Below are positions 1-7,013 of a stretch of DNA of 8,956 bases, piece by piece. The stretch's first letter is position 1; every line of letters begins with the position of its first letter. Below the pieces are notes generated by a model. It did no database searches and was not told the origin of the DNA. It was given only the letters and a program-made list of their open reading frames with translations. Source of the DNA: an uncultured Sutterella sp. (GTDB lineage Bacteria; Pseudomonadota; Gammaproteobacteria; Burkholderiales; Burkholderiaceae_F); the NCBI GenBank assembly GCA_900764215.1, contig CAAFNI010000483.1:1-8956 (forward strand). Reading direction: 5' to 3'. The position numbers were made by a program, and so were the translations under genes.

Positions 1-1
1 G

Positions 2-1204
2 ACGCAGGCTTCCGACGAAGGAATCGTGCCCATGGAGCGCCTCGTCGTGCCCGATAGCCTCAGGGGCGACCGCGGCCTCAACCGTGCGCCCGCCATGGCC
101 TGCGCGCTCGACGCGGCCGACGACCTGAGCGCCATTCGCGTCTGGCTTCAGGCCCGCGCCTCCAATCCCAACACGCAGGCGAGCTACCGCAAGGAGGCCG
201 AGCGCTACCTCCTCTGGTGCCTGCTCGAGCGCCGCACGGCGCTCTCCTCCGTACGTGCGGGCGACGCCGCGCTCTACCTCCGCTGGCTCGAAGGCCTCGG
301 GCGCACCGACGAAAAGGCCTGGGCACGTCAGTGGCGCATTCCCCAAAGCCGTTGGATCGGCCCCAAGAACATGCCGCGCACGTCGCCCGCCTGGCGCCCC
401 TTCAACGGGCCGCTCTCTGCGACGAGCCGCCGAAACGCGGTCGTGGTCGTGCGCCAGCTCCACAACTTTCTCAAAAATACGGGCTACCTCATCTTCAGCC
501 CCTTCGACCAGGTGAGTCCCAAGGTGCCTCTCCTCAAGGGCGAAGGCGCGCCGCAGGCCTTTGCGGACCGCTCCCTTACGGACGAACAGTGGGGCGAAAT
601 CGTCGGCCGGCTCGAGTCGCTTCCCGAAGGCTGGCCTCGCGAGCGCATGAAGCTCATCCTGATGATGGGCAAGAGCCTCGGCATGCGCGCCTCCGAGATG
701 CTCGACGCGCGTACGGGGTGGATCGTCGAGCGACGCGTGGGCTTCAGGGTCCGGGCCGCCATCGAGATTGTCGGCAAAGGCGCAAAGGTGAGGCGCCTGC
801 CTCTCAACGAAGAGCAGCGCGCCATCATCGACGGCGCGCTCAGAGCGCGCGGCATCGCCGGCGTCGCCGGCTCCGATCCGCAGACGCCGCTTCTCGTCAA
901 TCTCGGCCGCGGCAGGCATCCGCACGGCCCGATGACCCGCAGCGGCCTCTACGTCGTGCTCACGAAATTCCTGGAAAACGTGGCGCTCGACGTCGCCGCC
1001 GAGCGTCCGATGGACGCCGCCAAGCTTCGCGCATCGTCCACCCACTGGCTCAGGCACACCTTCGCCGTCAACGCGCTCACGGAGATGAGCGTCAACGTCG
1101 TGCAGGCCGCCATGGGACACGCCTCCGTCGCGACGACGGGGCGCTACCTCTCGCCCGAAGAGGAGGCGATGAGCGAGGCGATGTCCAAAATGAAGGCGCT
1201 CTGA
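2..1204 (+). CDS. Tyrosine recombinase / phage-type integrase, 5'-partial
   Basis: This is a site-specific DNA recombinase of the tyrosine (lambda-integrase) family, which breaks and rejoins DNA through a covalent phosphotyrosine link. Counting from the GTG at 26, the catalytic set is complete: Arg221 (in GMRASE), Lys251 (GKGAK), His340 and Arg343 (HWLRH), His365 (GHAS) and the nucleophile Tyr374 (GRYLS). An N-terminal SAM-like core-binding domain lies at about residues 33-155 (QASYRKEAERYLLW). The reading frame is open to the left edge. The opening stretch (VVPDSLRGDRGLNRAP) resembles a linker that, in betaproteobacterial integrases as I recall them, follows an N-terminal DUF3701-type domain, so the real start is probably outside the window. 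The GTG at 26 has GAAGGA only 3 bases ahead. The ATG at 32 has it 9 bases ahead and would be the best start inside the window. No partner excisionase or att site is seen. It is convergent with the dms genes. Confidence 0.9.
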   Translation, partial: TQASDEGIVPMERLVVPDSLRGDRGLNRAPAMACALDAADDLSAIRVWLQARASNPNTQASYRKEAERYLLWCLLERRTALSSVRAGDAALYLRWLEGLGRTDEKAWARQWRIPQSRWIGPKNMPRTSPAWRPFNGPLSATSRRNAVVVVRQLHNFLKNTGYLIFSPFDQVSPKVPLLKGEGAPQAFADRSLTDEQWGEIVGRLESLPEGWPRERMKLILMMGKSLGMRASEMLDARTGWIVERRVGFRVRAAIEIVGKGAKVRRLPLNEEQRAIIDGALRARGIAGVAGSDPQTPLLVNLGRGRHPHGPMTRSGLYVVLTKFLENVALDVAAERPMDAAKLRASSTHWLRHTFAVNALTEMSVNVVQAAMGHASVATTGRYLSPEEEAMSEAMSKMKAL

Positions 1205-1257
1205 GAAGCCCGCTCCCGCCAGACGGCGAAGCGAACTTCGGCCCTCAACGCATGCGG

Positions 1258-1291
1258 GCCCCGCTTCCAAGAGGAGGCGGGGCGCGTTTTT
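1258..1291 (+). terminator. Intrinsic terminator of the integrase gene
   Basis: An 11-bp stem (1258-1268 with 1273-1283, one G-T pair) closes a four-base AAGA loop. GCG and five T follow at 1287-1291. It lies 54 bases after the integrase stop codon and reads correctly for the + strand. In the - direction the same hairpin has no T run after it, so it is not an obvious terminator for dmsB, although it could block converging transcription. Confidence 0.85.
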
Positions 1292-1327
1292 CAGGCGGCT
1301 CTTTTCGGCATCCTGCCGCTTCAGGTC

Positions 1328-1897
1328 TTAGGCCTTCGGCAGGCCCACGACGAGATTGGGCTTCGTCACCGCGGGATCGGGCAGACCCGTCGAGGCCGCG
1401 TTGTCGCCGTACTTGGCGCGCAGCTCGTCGATCGGCCCGAACTCGATCGCGCGCTGCGGACAGGCTTCGACGCAGATCGGCAGGCGCCCCTTTTCAAGGC
1501 GTTCCGCGCAGGCGTCGCACTTCGTCATCTTGCGCGCCTTCGCATCGAGCACGGGCGCGTGGTACGGGCAGGCCGCCGCGCACATCCCGCAGCCGATGCA
1601 CTTCTCGCGTTCGATGAGCACAAGACCGTCCTCAGCGCGCTTGTAGTGCGCCTTCGTCGGGCAGGCCTTGACGCAGGCGGGATCGTCGCAGTGATTGCAC
1701 GACACGGGCAGGTAGAAGGCGCGCACGTCCTGGCGCCAGGCGCCGTTTTCCGCCTTCCAGCCGCCGGTGACGACCTCGCGGACCGTTCTGTAGTTGCGCC
1801 CGACGGGCAGATTGTGCGCATCCTTGCACGCCACCACGCAGGTCCTGCAGCCCGTGCACTTGGAGGCATCGATGTAAAAACCGTATTGCTTCGTCAT
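1328..1897 (-). CDS. dmsB: DMSO-reductase-family iron-sulfur subunit DmsB
   Basis: Electron-transfer subunit that passes electrons from a quinol-linked donor to the molybdenum subunit. It has 189 residues with sixteen cysteines in four groups: 14/17/20/24, 67/70/75/79, 100/103/106/110 and 127/130/142/146. This is the pattern for four [4Fe-4S] clusters in the DmsB/NrfC/PhsB ferredoxin family. The start (MTKQYGFYIDASKCTGC) and the segments CNHCDDPAC, MTKCDAC and FGPIDELR closely match E. coli DmsB as I know it. There is no signal peptide, as expected for a subunit carried through Tat by DmsA. E. coli DmsB is about 205 residues; this one stops soon after the TKPN segment, so the C-terminal tail is short. 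GGAGA at 1910-1906, 8 bases before the ATG, supports the start. It follows dmsA by 23 bases, so the two are surely one transcript. No anchor gene follows. Confidence 0.93.
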   Translation of the reverse strand: MTKQYGFYIDASKCTGCRTCVVACKDAHNLPVGRNYRTVREVVTGGWKAENGAWRQDVRAFYLPVSCNHCDDPACVKACPTKAHYKRAEDGLVLIEREKCIGCGMCAAACPYHAPVLDAKARKMTKCDACAERLEKGRLPICVEACPQRAIEFGPIDELRAKYGDNAASTGLPDPAVTKPNLVVGLPKA

Positions 1898-1920
1898 TTT
1901 TGAATTCTCCGGACGGATGT

Positions 1921-4323
1921 TCAGGCCTTGCGGACCTCAACCAGGTTGGTGTGCTGCGGGTTGCCCTTGGCGAGCGGGCTCGGGCGCTGGCTTGTGATCG
2001 TATTGATGCAGCCGCCGACGTCGACGACCGCGCCGTCCTTGACGACAGGCTTGTACCACGCGCCCTGGGCGACGGCGCAGACGCCGGGCATGATGCGGTC
2101 GGTGACGTGCGCCGGAAGCTCGATCGTTCCCCTGTCGTTCCAGACCCGCACCCGATCGCCCTCGGCAATGCCGCGCTCGGCCGCGTCAAGGCTGTTGATC
2201 GTCACGACGTCGGGATGCGCCTCGCGCAGCCACGGCAGGTTGTGGAAGGTCGAATGCGTGCGTCCGTGGCCGTGGTAGCCGATCATCTGCAGCGGATAGG
2301 CCTTCTGCGCCTCGTCGCCGGGCATGTCCCAGGTGCGCACGAACTTCGGGAGCGCCGAGATCACGTCGCCCTCTGGAAGCGTCCATTCGGAGGCGAGCTG
2401 CGCGAGGCGGCTCGAATAGATCTCCACCTTGCCCGAAGGCGTGTTGAGCGGATGAGCCTTCGGATCCCTGCGGAAGTCCTCGAACATGATCTTGTTCCAC
2501 TTCACGTTGAAGAGCTGCGTCGGGCCCTGCTTCCAGAAGACGTCGAAGTCGGGCAGCTCCGGGTTGTCCCTTCGCGTCTCCTCGTAGCACCAGCGGATCC
2601 ATCCCTTCTGGTCTCGGCCTTCCGTGTAGGCCTCCTCGAGGCCGAGCTTGCGGGCGATGCCCAGGCAGATTTCCCACGAGGGCTTCTGCTCCCACTGGGG
2701 ATCCACGGCCTTGTGCATCGGATAGAGGCAGGCCAGATCGCCCATGGAGTCGCCGTTGCCGACGATGTCGTCGGTCTCGGGCCCTAGCGTGTCGGGCAGG
2801 AGAATGTCGGCGTAGCGCGCGGACGGCGTCATCATGTTGTCGCACACGACGATGAACTCGCACTTCGAGGCGTCGCGCAGGATCTTGTCCGTCCTGTTCG
2901 CGTCGCTGTGCTGGTTGATGAGCACGTTGCCGCCGGAATTCACGATCATCTTGATCGGCGCGCGCAGGCGGTCCGTTCCCTTGACGCCGTCGGCGACGGC
3001 CGTCATCTCGTCGCCGCGCACGATGGCGTCCGTCCAGAGAAAGACCGGAATGCGCACGTTCACCTTGTTTTCACCCACGGGCAGATAAGTGGGCTCCCAG
3101 TTCGTGCCGTCCTCCTCCATGCCGGTCGACGTCCCGGGCAGGCCCACGCAGCCCGTCAGGATGGGCAGCATAGCGATGGCGCGCGCGGTCTGTTCGCCGT
3201 TGGCCTGGCGCTGGGGGCCGAGGCCCTGCGCCACGAAGAGCGGCTTCGTCGTGCCGATCTCCCGGGCAAGCTCGCGGATCACGTCGACGGGAATGCCCGT
3301 GATGCCGGAGGCGCGCTCGGGCGTCTTGGGCGTCTTGTCATCGGACTCGCCGAGAATGTAGGAGCGATAGTCCGACTTGGGCGGCGCGCCTGCGGGGAGC
3401 GTCTTTTCGTCGTAGCCCACGCAGTATTCGTCGAGGAACTTCTGATCGACCCAGCCGTGCGTGATGAGCTCGTAGGCAACGGCCTCCACCAGCGCCGCAT
3501 CGGTGCCCGGACGGATCGGGATCCATTGATCGGCCTTGCCCGCCACCGTGTCGGAGCACATCGGGTCGATGATGATCGTGCGCACATTGTGCCTGGCGAC
3601 TTCGCAGGCCCACTGATAGGACTTGGAGCCGCCCGAGCCGCGCGTGACGGACGGGTTGTTGCCGAAGGCGACGTAGAGCTTGGCCCTGCCGATTTCGGAC
3701 ACGGCCGAGGCCGCCTTCCGGCCGTAGGTCATCGGAAAGGCTGCGGAAATCTGCGCCGACGAGTAGCTGCCGTAGTAGCGCAGATAGCCGCCCATCAGAT
3801 TCATGAGGCGCTGCCAGGCGCGGCGCGAGTTCACGAGCGACTGCTGGCCCGAGCAGTACTGCCAGTAGATGGCTTCATTGCCGTAGGTGTCGCGGATGCG
3901 GGTCCATTCGCGGGCGATCGTCTCGAAGGCCTCGTCCCAGGTGATGCGCTCGAACTTGGCTTCGCCTCGCTCGCCCACGCGCTTCATCGGATGCTTGAGG
4001 CGGTCGGGGCTGTAGAGGCGCTGGCGCATCGAGCGGCCCTTGAGGCAGGCTCGGATCTGGCGCGGCGAGCAGCCGTCGCCGTCTGCGCGCGTGTTGTCCG
4101 TCTCGATGCGGATCACCTGGCCGTTCTTCGTATAGGCGCGAAGCGGGCATCGGTTCCCGCAGTTGATCACGCAGGCCGTCCACGAAAAGACTTCGTAGTC
4201 TTCGACGGCCGCCGCCACTGCGCGGCTGACGGGATTGGACATGAAGCCGGCGAAGAGGAAGAGACCGGCCGAGACACTCAGAAAGCTGCGGCGCGAGGCG
4301 CGCGTTTCAAGAAGATTTGACAT
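1921..4323 (-). CDS. dmsA: DMSO-reductase-family molybdopterin catalytic subunit DmsA
   Basis: Catalytic subunit of a periplasmic reductase that uses a bis-MGD molybdenum cofactor, probably reducing S-oxides or N-oxides in anaerobic respiration. From the ATG at 4323 it has 800 residues. A Tat signal is clear: S10-R11-R12-S13-F14-L15, a hydrophobic stretch to about residue 28, and likely cleavage after AVAAA near 40. Cys51, Cys55, Cys59 and Cys93 form the N-terminal [4Fe-4S] site of the family. Ser188 in YGSYSSAQ aligns with the serine Mo ligand of DMSO reductases, which argues against nitrate (Asp) or formate (Cys/Sec) enzymes. The C-terminal molybdopterin-binding domain ends with QRPSPLAKGNPQHTNLVEV, very like E. 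coli DmsA. An in-frame ATG at 4407 would add 28 residues ahead of the Tat motif with poor start context; the 4323 start has GGAGA 7 bases upstream. The true substrate cannot be read from sequence. Confidence 0.93.
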   Translation of the reverse strand: MSNLLETRASRRSFLSVSAGLFLFAGFMSNPVSRAVAAAVEDYEVFSWTACVINCGNRCPLRAYTKNGQVIRIETDNTRADGDGCSPRQIRACLKGRSMRQRLYSPDRLKHPMKRVGERGEAKFERITWDEAFETIAREWTRIRDTYGNEAIYWQYCSGQQSLVNSRRAWQRLMNLMGGYLRYYGSYSSAQISAAFPMTYGRKAASAVSEIGRAKLYVAFGNNPSVTRGSGGSKSYQWACEVARHNVRTIIIDPMCSDTVAGKADQWIPIRPGTDAALVEAVAYELITHGWVDQKFLDEYCVGYDEKTLPAGAPPKSDYRSYILGESDDKTPKTPERASGITGIPVDVIRELAREIGTTKPLFVAQGLGPQRQANGEQTARAIAMLPILTGCVGLPGTSTGMEEDGTNWEPTYLPVGENKVNVRIPVFLWTDAIVRGDEMTAVADGVKGTDRLRAPIKMIVNSGGNVLINQHSDANRTDKILRDASKCEFIVVCDNMMTPSARYADILLPDTLGPETDDIVGNGDSMGDLACLYPMHKAVDPQWEQKPSWEICLGIARKLGLEEAYTEGRDQKGWIRWCYEETRRDNPELPDFDVFWKQGPTQLFNVKWNKIMFEDFRRDPKAHPLNTPSGKVEIYSSRLAQLASEWTLPEGDVISALPKFVRTWDMPGDEAQKAYPLQMIGYHGHGRTHSTFHNLPWLREAHPDVVTINSLDAAERGIAEGDRVRVWNDRGTIELPAHVTDRIMPGVCAVAQGAWYKPVVKDGAVVDVGGCINTITSQRPSPLAKGNPQHTNLVEVRKA

Positions 4324-4330
4324 TGAGGGG

Positions 4331-4335
4331 TCTCC
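4331..4335 (-). promoter_or_regulatory. Shine-Dalgarno that fixes the dmsA start
   Basis: GGAGA read on the - strand ends 7 bases before the ATG at 4323-4321. It puts the start next to the Tat signal peptide and rules out the longer reading from 4407 or 4386. The motif lies inside one copy of an 11-base direct repeat (4327-4337 and 4352-4362). Confidence 0.75.
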
Positions 4336-4343
4336 GTTGCTGG

Positions 4344-4368
4344 GACCGGACGGGGTCTGCGTCCGGTC
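4344..4368 (-). promoter_or_regulatory. Leader hairpin upstream of dmsA
   Basis: GACCGGACG (4344-4352) is perfectly complementary to CGTCCGGTC (4360-4368), giving a 9-bp stem with a 7-base loop. It lies 8 bases upstream of the dmsA Shine-Dalgarno (4331-4335), in what should be the mRNA leader. No T run follows it on either strand, so it is not an intrinsic terminator. A role in mRNA stability, in translation control or as a DNA operator is possible; the sequence alone does not choose between them. Confidence 0.55.
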
Positions 4369-4384
4369 GTTTACGAATGCCCTC

Positions 4385-4443
4385 ATTGTCGAAGGTCGGC
4401 GCCGCATCTTCCCTATACGAAAGTTTAGGATCGGGTTTTCCCG
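4385..4443 (-). promoter_or_regulatory. Probable dmsA promoter/operator with palindromes
   Basis: Within the 138-base gap between the regulator gene and dmsA lies an imperfect 18-bp palindrome at 4412-4429 (CCTATACGAAAGTTTAGG; 6 of 9 arm positions pair). A perfect 4+4 palindrome (CGGGTTTTCCCG) lies at 4432-4443. On the - strand, GACAAT at 4390-4385 matches the -10 consensus at 4 of 6 positions. If it is used, the start site is near 4378 and the 18-bp palindrome is centred near -42, a normal place for a FixJ/NarL-type activator. An alternative -10 is TATAGG at 4417-4412, inside the palindrome. No good -35 is visible with either, which fits an activator-dependent promoter. The link to the adjacent regulator is inference. 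Confidence 0.45.
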
Positions 4444-4461
4444 CGGCGCCCGGGTGCGGCG

Positions 4462-5112
4462 CTACTCGAGCACGGTGATTCTTCTCAGGCCGCTCTCCTC
4501 AAGTCCCGCATCTCCCGCATCGAGGAGCCTCGCAATCTCCACCGCCGACCTCACCTCGAGCTTCGCGCAGATGTTCATGCGGTGATACTTGACGGCCTGC
4601 TCGGTCACGCCGAGGCGGTCGGCGATGATCTTGTTGGCAAGCCCCTCGGCGACAAGTTCGGCCACCTCCCGCTCCCTGGGCGTCAGGCGTCCGAGCCTCG
4701 TGCGAACCGAAGCCGCCTGCGCCCTGCGCCCGCGTTCGGCCTCATGAAGCGCACAGAGCCTCGTGCAAGCTTCAACGAGCCTTTCCGCCTCGACGGGCTT
4801 GGCGATGAAGTCCGCTGCGCCGTTCTTCAGGGCCGCCACGGCGGACGTCATGTCGCCGTGCCCCGTCACGAAGAGAACGGGCATGTCGAGCCCCTCGCGC
4901 CTCATGACGTCAAGGCATTCGAGGCCGCTCATCCCGGGCATGCGCAGATCCATGACCGCGCAGCCGACGTCCCGGGCGTCGACGGCCTTGAGAAAGGCTT
5001 CGGCCGACTCGAACGTCGACACCCGGAAGCCCGCCACGCTGAGGACGAAGCGATGTGCGTCGAGCACCTGCGCGTCGTCGTCGACAAGATGAACATGCGG
5101 CTGATGCATCAT
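4462..5112 (-). CDS. FixJ/TtrR-family response regulator
   Basis: Two-domain DNA-binding response regulator, 216 residues. The receiver domain (about 6-120) has the acidic pocket D11/D12/D13, phospho-acceptor Asp55 (VMDLRMPG), Thr83 (FVTGHGD) and Lys105 (AKP). The LuxR-type helix-turn-helix runs from about 143 to 200 (LTPREREVAELVAEGL, then the recognition region VTEQAVKYHRMN). This architecture is shared by FixJ, TtrR and StyR/TodT regulators. The ATG at 5112 overlaps the kinase stop as ATGA, a 4-base overlap typical of translational coupling; GGGA 8 bases ahead supports it, and a second ATG follows directly. It is almost certainly phosphorylated by the kinase encoded just upstream. The next gene on this strand is dmsA, so dmsAB is the likely target. 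The name ttrR is avoided because the linked enzyme is DmsAB-like, not tetrathionate reductase. Confidence 0.92.
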   Translation of the reverse strand: MMHQPHVHLVDDDAQVLDAHRFVLSVAGFRVSTFESAEAFLKAVDARDVGCAVMDLRMPGMSGLECLDVMRREGLDMPVLFVTGHGDMTSAVAALKNGAADFIAKPVEAERLVEACTRLCALHEAERGRRAQAASVRTRLGRLTPREREVAELVAEGLANKIIADRLGVTEQAVKYHRMNICAKLEVRSAVEIARLLDAGDAGLEESGLRRITVLE

Positions 5113-6989
5113 TTCTCATCCCTTGCGGAAGTCGCGCCGGCTCCGCCGGCCGGCGGGAGCCTGACGATCACGCGGCCGCCCGCGGGCCCGCCTTCCCGCA
5201 TGCGGTTTTGAAAGACGATGCCGCCCGAATGGTGCTCGAGAATGGTCCTTACGATCATGAGTCCGAGGCCGAGACCGTCGGGCGAGTGCGCCTGAGGCCG
5301 CGAGCGCTCGAGCGAGGCGAGCGTCCGCGCATCAAAGCCGGGCCCGTTGTCGTCAACCGTCACGATCACCATCGGCCGGCCCTCGACATTCGCCAGGCCC
5401 GCCGAGAGCTCGATGACGGGCCGGGCGACGCCCGCCCGGGCGCAGGCCTGAGCCGCATTGCGCACGAGATTGAGAAAGACGAGTCCCATCTCCAGCGGGT
5501 CCGCCTCGACCATGAGATCCTCCCGCCCCGAGACTCTCGTCTCGACGCCCGAAGCAAGCGAGGCGTGCGAAAAGTGCTCGAGCCCGGCCCGCATCAGCGA
5601 GCCGATCGTCACAAGCTCGACGGGACGGCCCTGTCCTCTGGCGTAGCGCCTGACGCGCTCGACGATGTCCGAGACCCGACGCGCGGCCGCATCAATCTTT
5701 TCCGTCGTCTCGCGCATCAGGGCGTCTTCGGGATGAGCGGCGGCCGCATGCATGCGCAGCCCGCCCGAGTAGCCCGTAAGGGCGGCCAACGGCTGCCTCA
5801 CCTCGTGGGCGAACATGCTCGAGAGTTCGGACACGACGCCCGCGCGCTCGAGCGCGCCGAGCGCCTCTCTCGCCTTGAGGGCTTCGGCAGCCCGCTCGTC
5901 CCGCTCCTCAAGAGCGCGCTTCAGGTCGCGCGTTCGCCGTTCGACCAGGTGCTTCACATGGATCGTGTAGACGATCCAGCCTAGAACCATCAAAACCAGA
6001 ACGCCGAACCAGCCGCGCCACTTGAGCCAGAATGCCTGCAGGGGATTTTCCCTCAGATGCGCGTAGGGACCGCGCCCGAGCGTCCTGTAGAGGTCCTTCA
6101 CCTGCCCGAAGTCCGTCACGAGCGACCATTCGCCGAAGGCGGAGGCGGGCATGGAGAGGAGCGCGGCGCTCACGGCCCGGGCGGTCTCGCCGCTCACGTG
6201 CGCGGCGATTCCGAAGATCGTGCCCGGATAGAGCGGACCCGTTCGGACGCAGCGCTCGTCAAACTTTCGGACCTCCTCCACGACGCGAAAGTCTTCGGCG
6301 GAAAATCCCTGCCGCGCGAGTTTTTCAAGCTCGCAGCGCGCAACGACCGCCGCATCGCCTTCGCCCGCGGCCAAACGCTCGAGCGGCGTCGGCGCGATGT
6401 AGCTGTTGAAGCGCGCATGCTCAAGCATGCCCGCCGCGTCGAGCCCCTCGCGCTCGGCCTCGCCCTCGAAGATCATCCAGCTGCCGAAGTTGTCCTGAGC
6501 GTCGGAGAGCAATCGAACACCTTCCAAGTCCGAGAGCCTGCGCACGGGCGAATCCTTCGGCACCACGACGGCCATGCCGCTCACGTAGGCGGGATCGGTC
6601 GCATCGGCGGGCTTGTGCGCGGCGAGCTGCTCGGCGAGGCCCTGCGACTGCAGGTCGGCGAAGATCCCCGCGTCGGCGATGAAGGCGTGCACGTTCTGAA
6701 GCCGCACCGCCTCGTGAAGTTCAGCGGGCGTCATGCGCCTGATGCCGATGCGTGCTGCGGGCAAAGCGGAGCGAAGGCGCGTGAGCGTCGGCTGGAGCGT
6801 CTCAATGACGAAGCTCGGCGGCAGCGTGGACTGCACCGCCACCGACAAAAAGACCGGATACGCCGGATCGCGTCCCCAGCCCGGCGTCGCTTCGGAGGCC
6901 GAAGCCGCGGAAAAGAAAGCGCCGAAGGCGGCGAGAAAGGCGCAGAGCGCCGCAGACGTCCCTATTCGAGTCCTCCTTGCCGGCTTCAT
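5109..6989 (-). CDS. TtrS-like membrane sensor histidine kinase
   Basis: Sensor kinase of 626 residues. A signal or N-terminal membrane segment (about 10-32, ending near ASASEA) leads to a periplasmic domain (about 40-320) that resembles the PhnD/TtrS-type substrate-binding fold: PVFLSVAVQS, then AFIADAGIF, VVVPKDSPVRRLSDLEGVRL and the Cys219 segment VVARCELEKL. One transmembrane helix (about 326-343) and a charged coiled-coil linker (345-385) follow. The HisKA box carries His395 (FAHEVRQPLAAL). The ATPase domain has the N-box around Asn507/Asn511, the G1 box DDNGPG (546-551) and the G2 box DGLGLGL (571-577). All catalytic parts are present, so it should be active. The ligand is unknown; a substrate of DmsAB is the natural guess. 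GGAGG lies 6 bases before the ATG. The gene begins 24 bases after holB and overlaps the regulator gene by 4 bases. Confidence 0.92.
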   Translation of the reverse strand: MKPARRTRIGTSAALCAFLAAFGAFFSAASASEATPGWGRDPAYPVFLSVAVQSTLPPSFVIETLQPTLTRLRSALPAARIGIRRMTPAELHEAVRLQNVHAFIADAGIFADLQSQGLAEQLAAHKPADATDPAYVSGMAVVVPKDSPVRRLSDLEGVRLLSDAQDNFGSWMIFEGEAEREGLDAAGMLEHARFNSYIAPTPLERLAAGEGDAAVVARCELEKLARQGFSAEDFRVVEEVRKFDERCVRTGPLYPGTIFGIAAHVSGETARAVSAALLSMPASAFGEWSLVTDFGQVKDLYRTLGRGPYAHLRENPLQAFWLKWRGWFGVLVLMVLGWIVYTIHVKHLVERRTRDLKRALEERDERAAEALKAREALGALERAGVVSELSSMFAHEVRQPLAALTGYSGGLRMHAAAAHPEDALMRETTEKIDAAARRVSDIVERVRRYARGQGRPVELVTIGSLMRAGLEHFSHASLASGVETRVSGREDLMVEADPLEMGLVFLNLVRNAAQACARAGVARPVIELSAGLANVEGRPMVIVTVDDNGPGFDARTLASLERSRPQAHSPDGLGLGLMIVRTILEHHSGGIVFQNRMREGGPAGGRVIVRLPPAGGAGATSARDEK

Positions 6990-7013
6990 GTCGAGCCTCC
7001 GAGGGGATGCGCC

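Noticed and set aside
1227..1240. Small hairpin after the integrase stop
   Set aside because: It has only about five pairs around CGAA with no T run. The hairpin at 1258-1283 is the real terminator.
1291..1325. Inverted GCGGC/GCCGC with flanking TTCAGG copies downstream of dmsB, considered as a dmsB terminator or att-like repeat
   Set aside because: The arms are only 5 bases, the loop is long, and no T run follows in the - direction. The TTCAGG copies are too short to call an attachment site.
217..1617. Open frame on the + strand overlapping the integrase and running into dmsB
   Set aside because: It is arginine-rich out-of-frame translation that crosses the integrase stop and terminator. 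No domain is recognisable.
2908..4320. Long open frame (470 codons) on the + strand opposite dmsA
   Set aside because: It is the antisense shadow of dmsA in GC-rich DNA. The protein is a low-complexity Arg/Ala/Gly/Val mix without motifs, while the - strand frame has a full family match.
4324..4407. N-terminal extension of dmsA from the ATG at 4407
   Set aside because: It would place 28 unlike residues before a complete Tat signal peptide. The region holds the leader hairpin and probable promoter, and the ATG at 4323 has a proper Shine-Dalgarno.
5109..6989. Naming the kinase ttrS and the regulator ttrR
   Set aside because: The architecture resembles TtrS/TtrR, but the linked enzyme is DmsAB-like and no tetrathionate reductase gene is present, so the names would assert an unsupported ligand.
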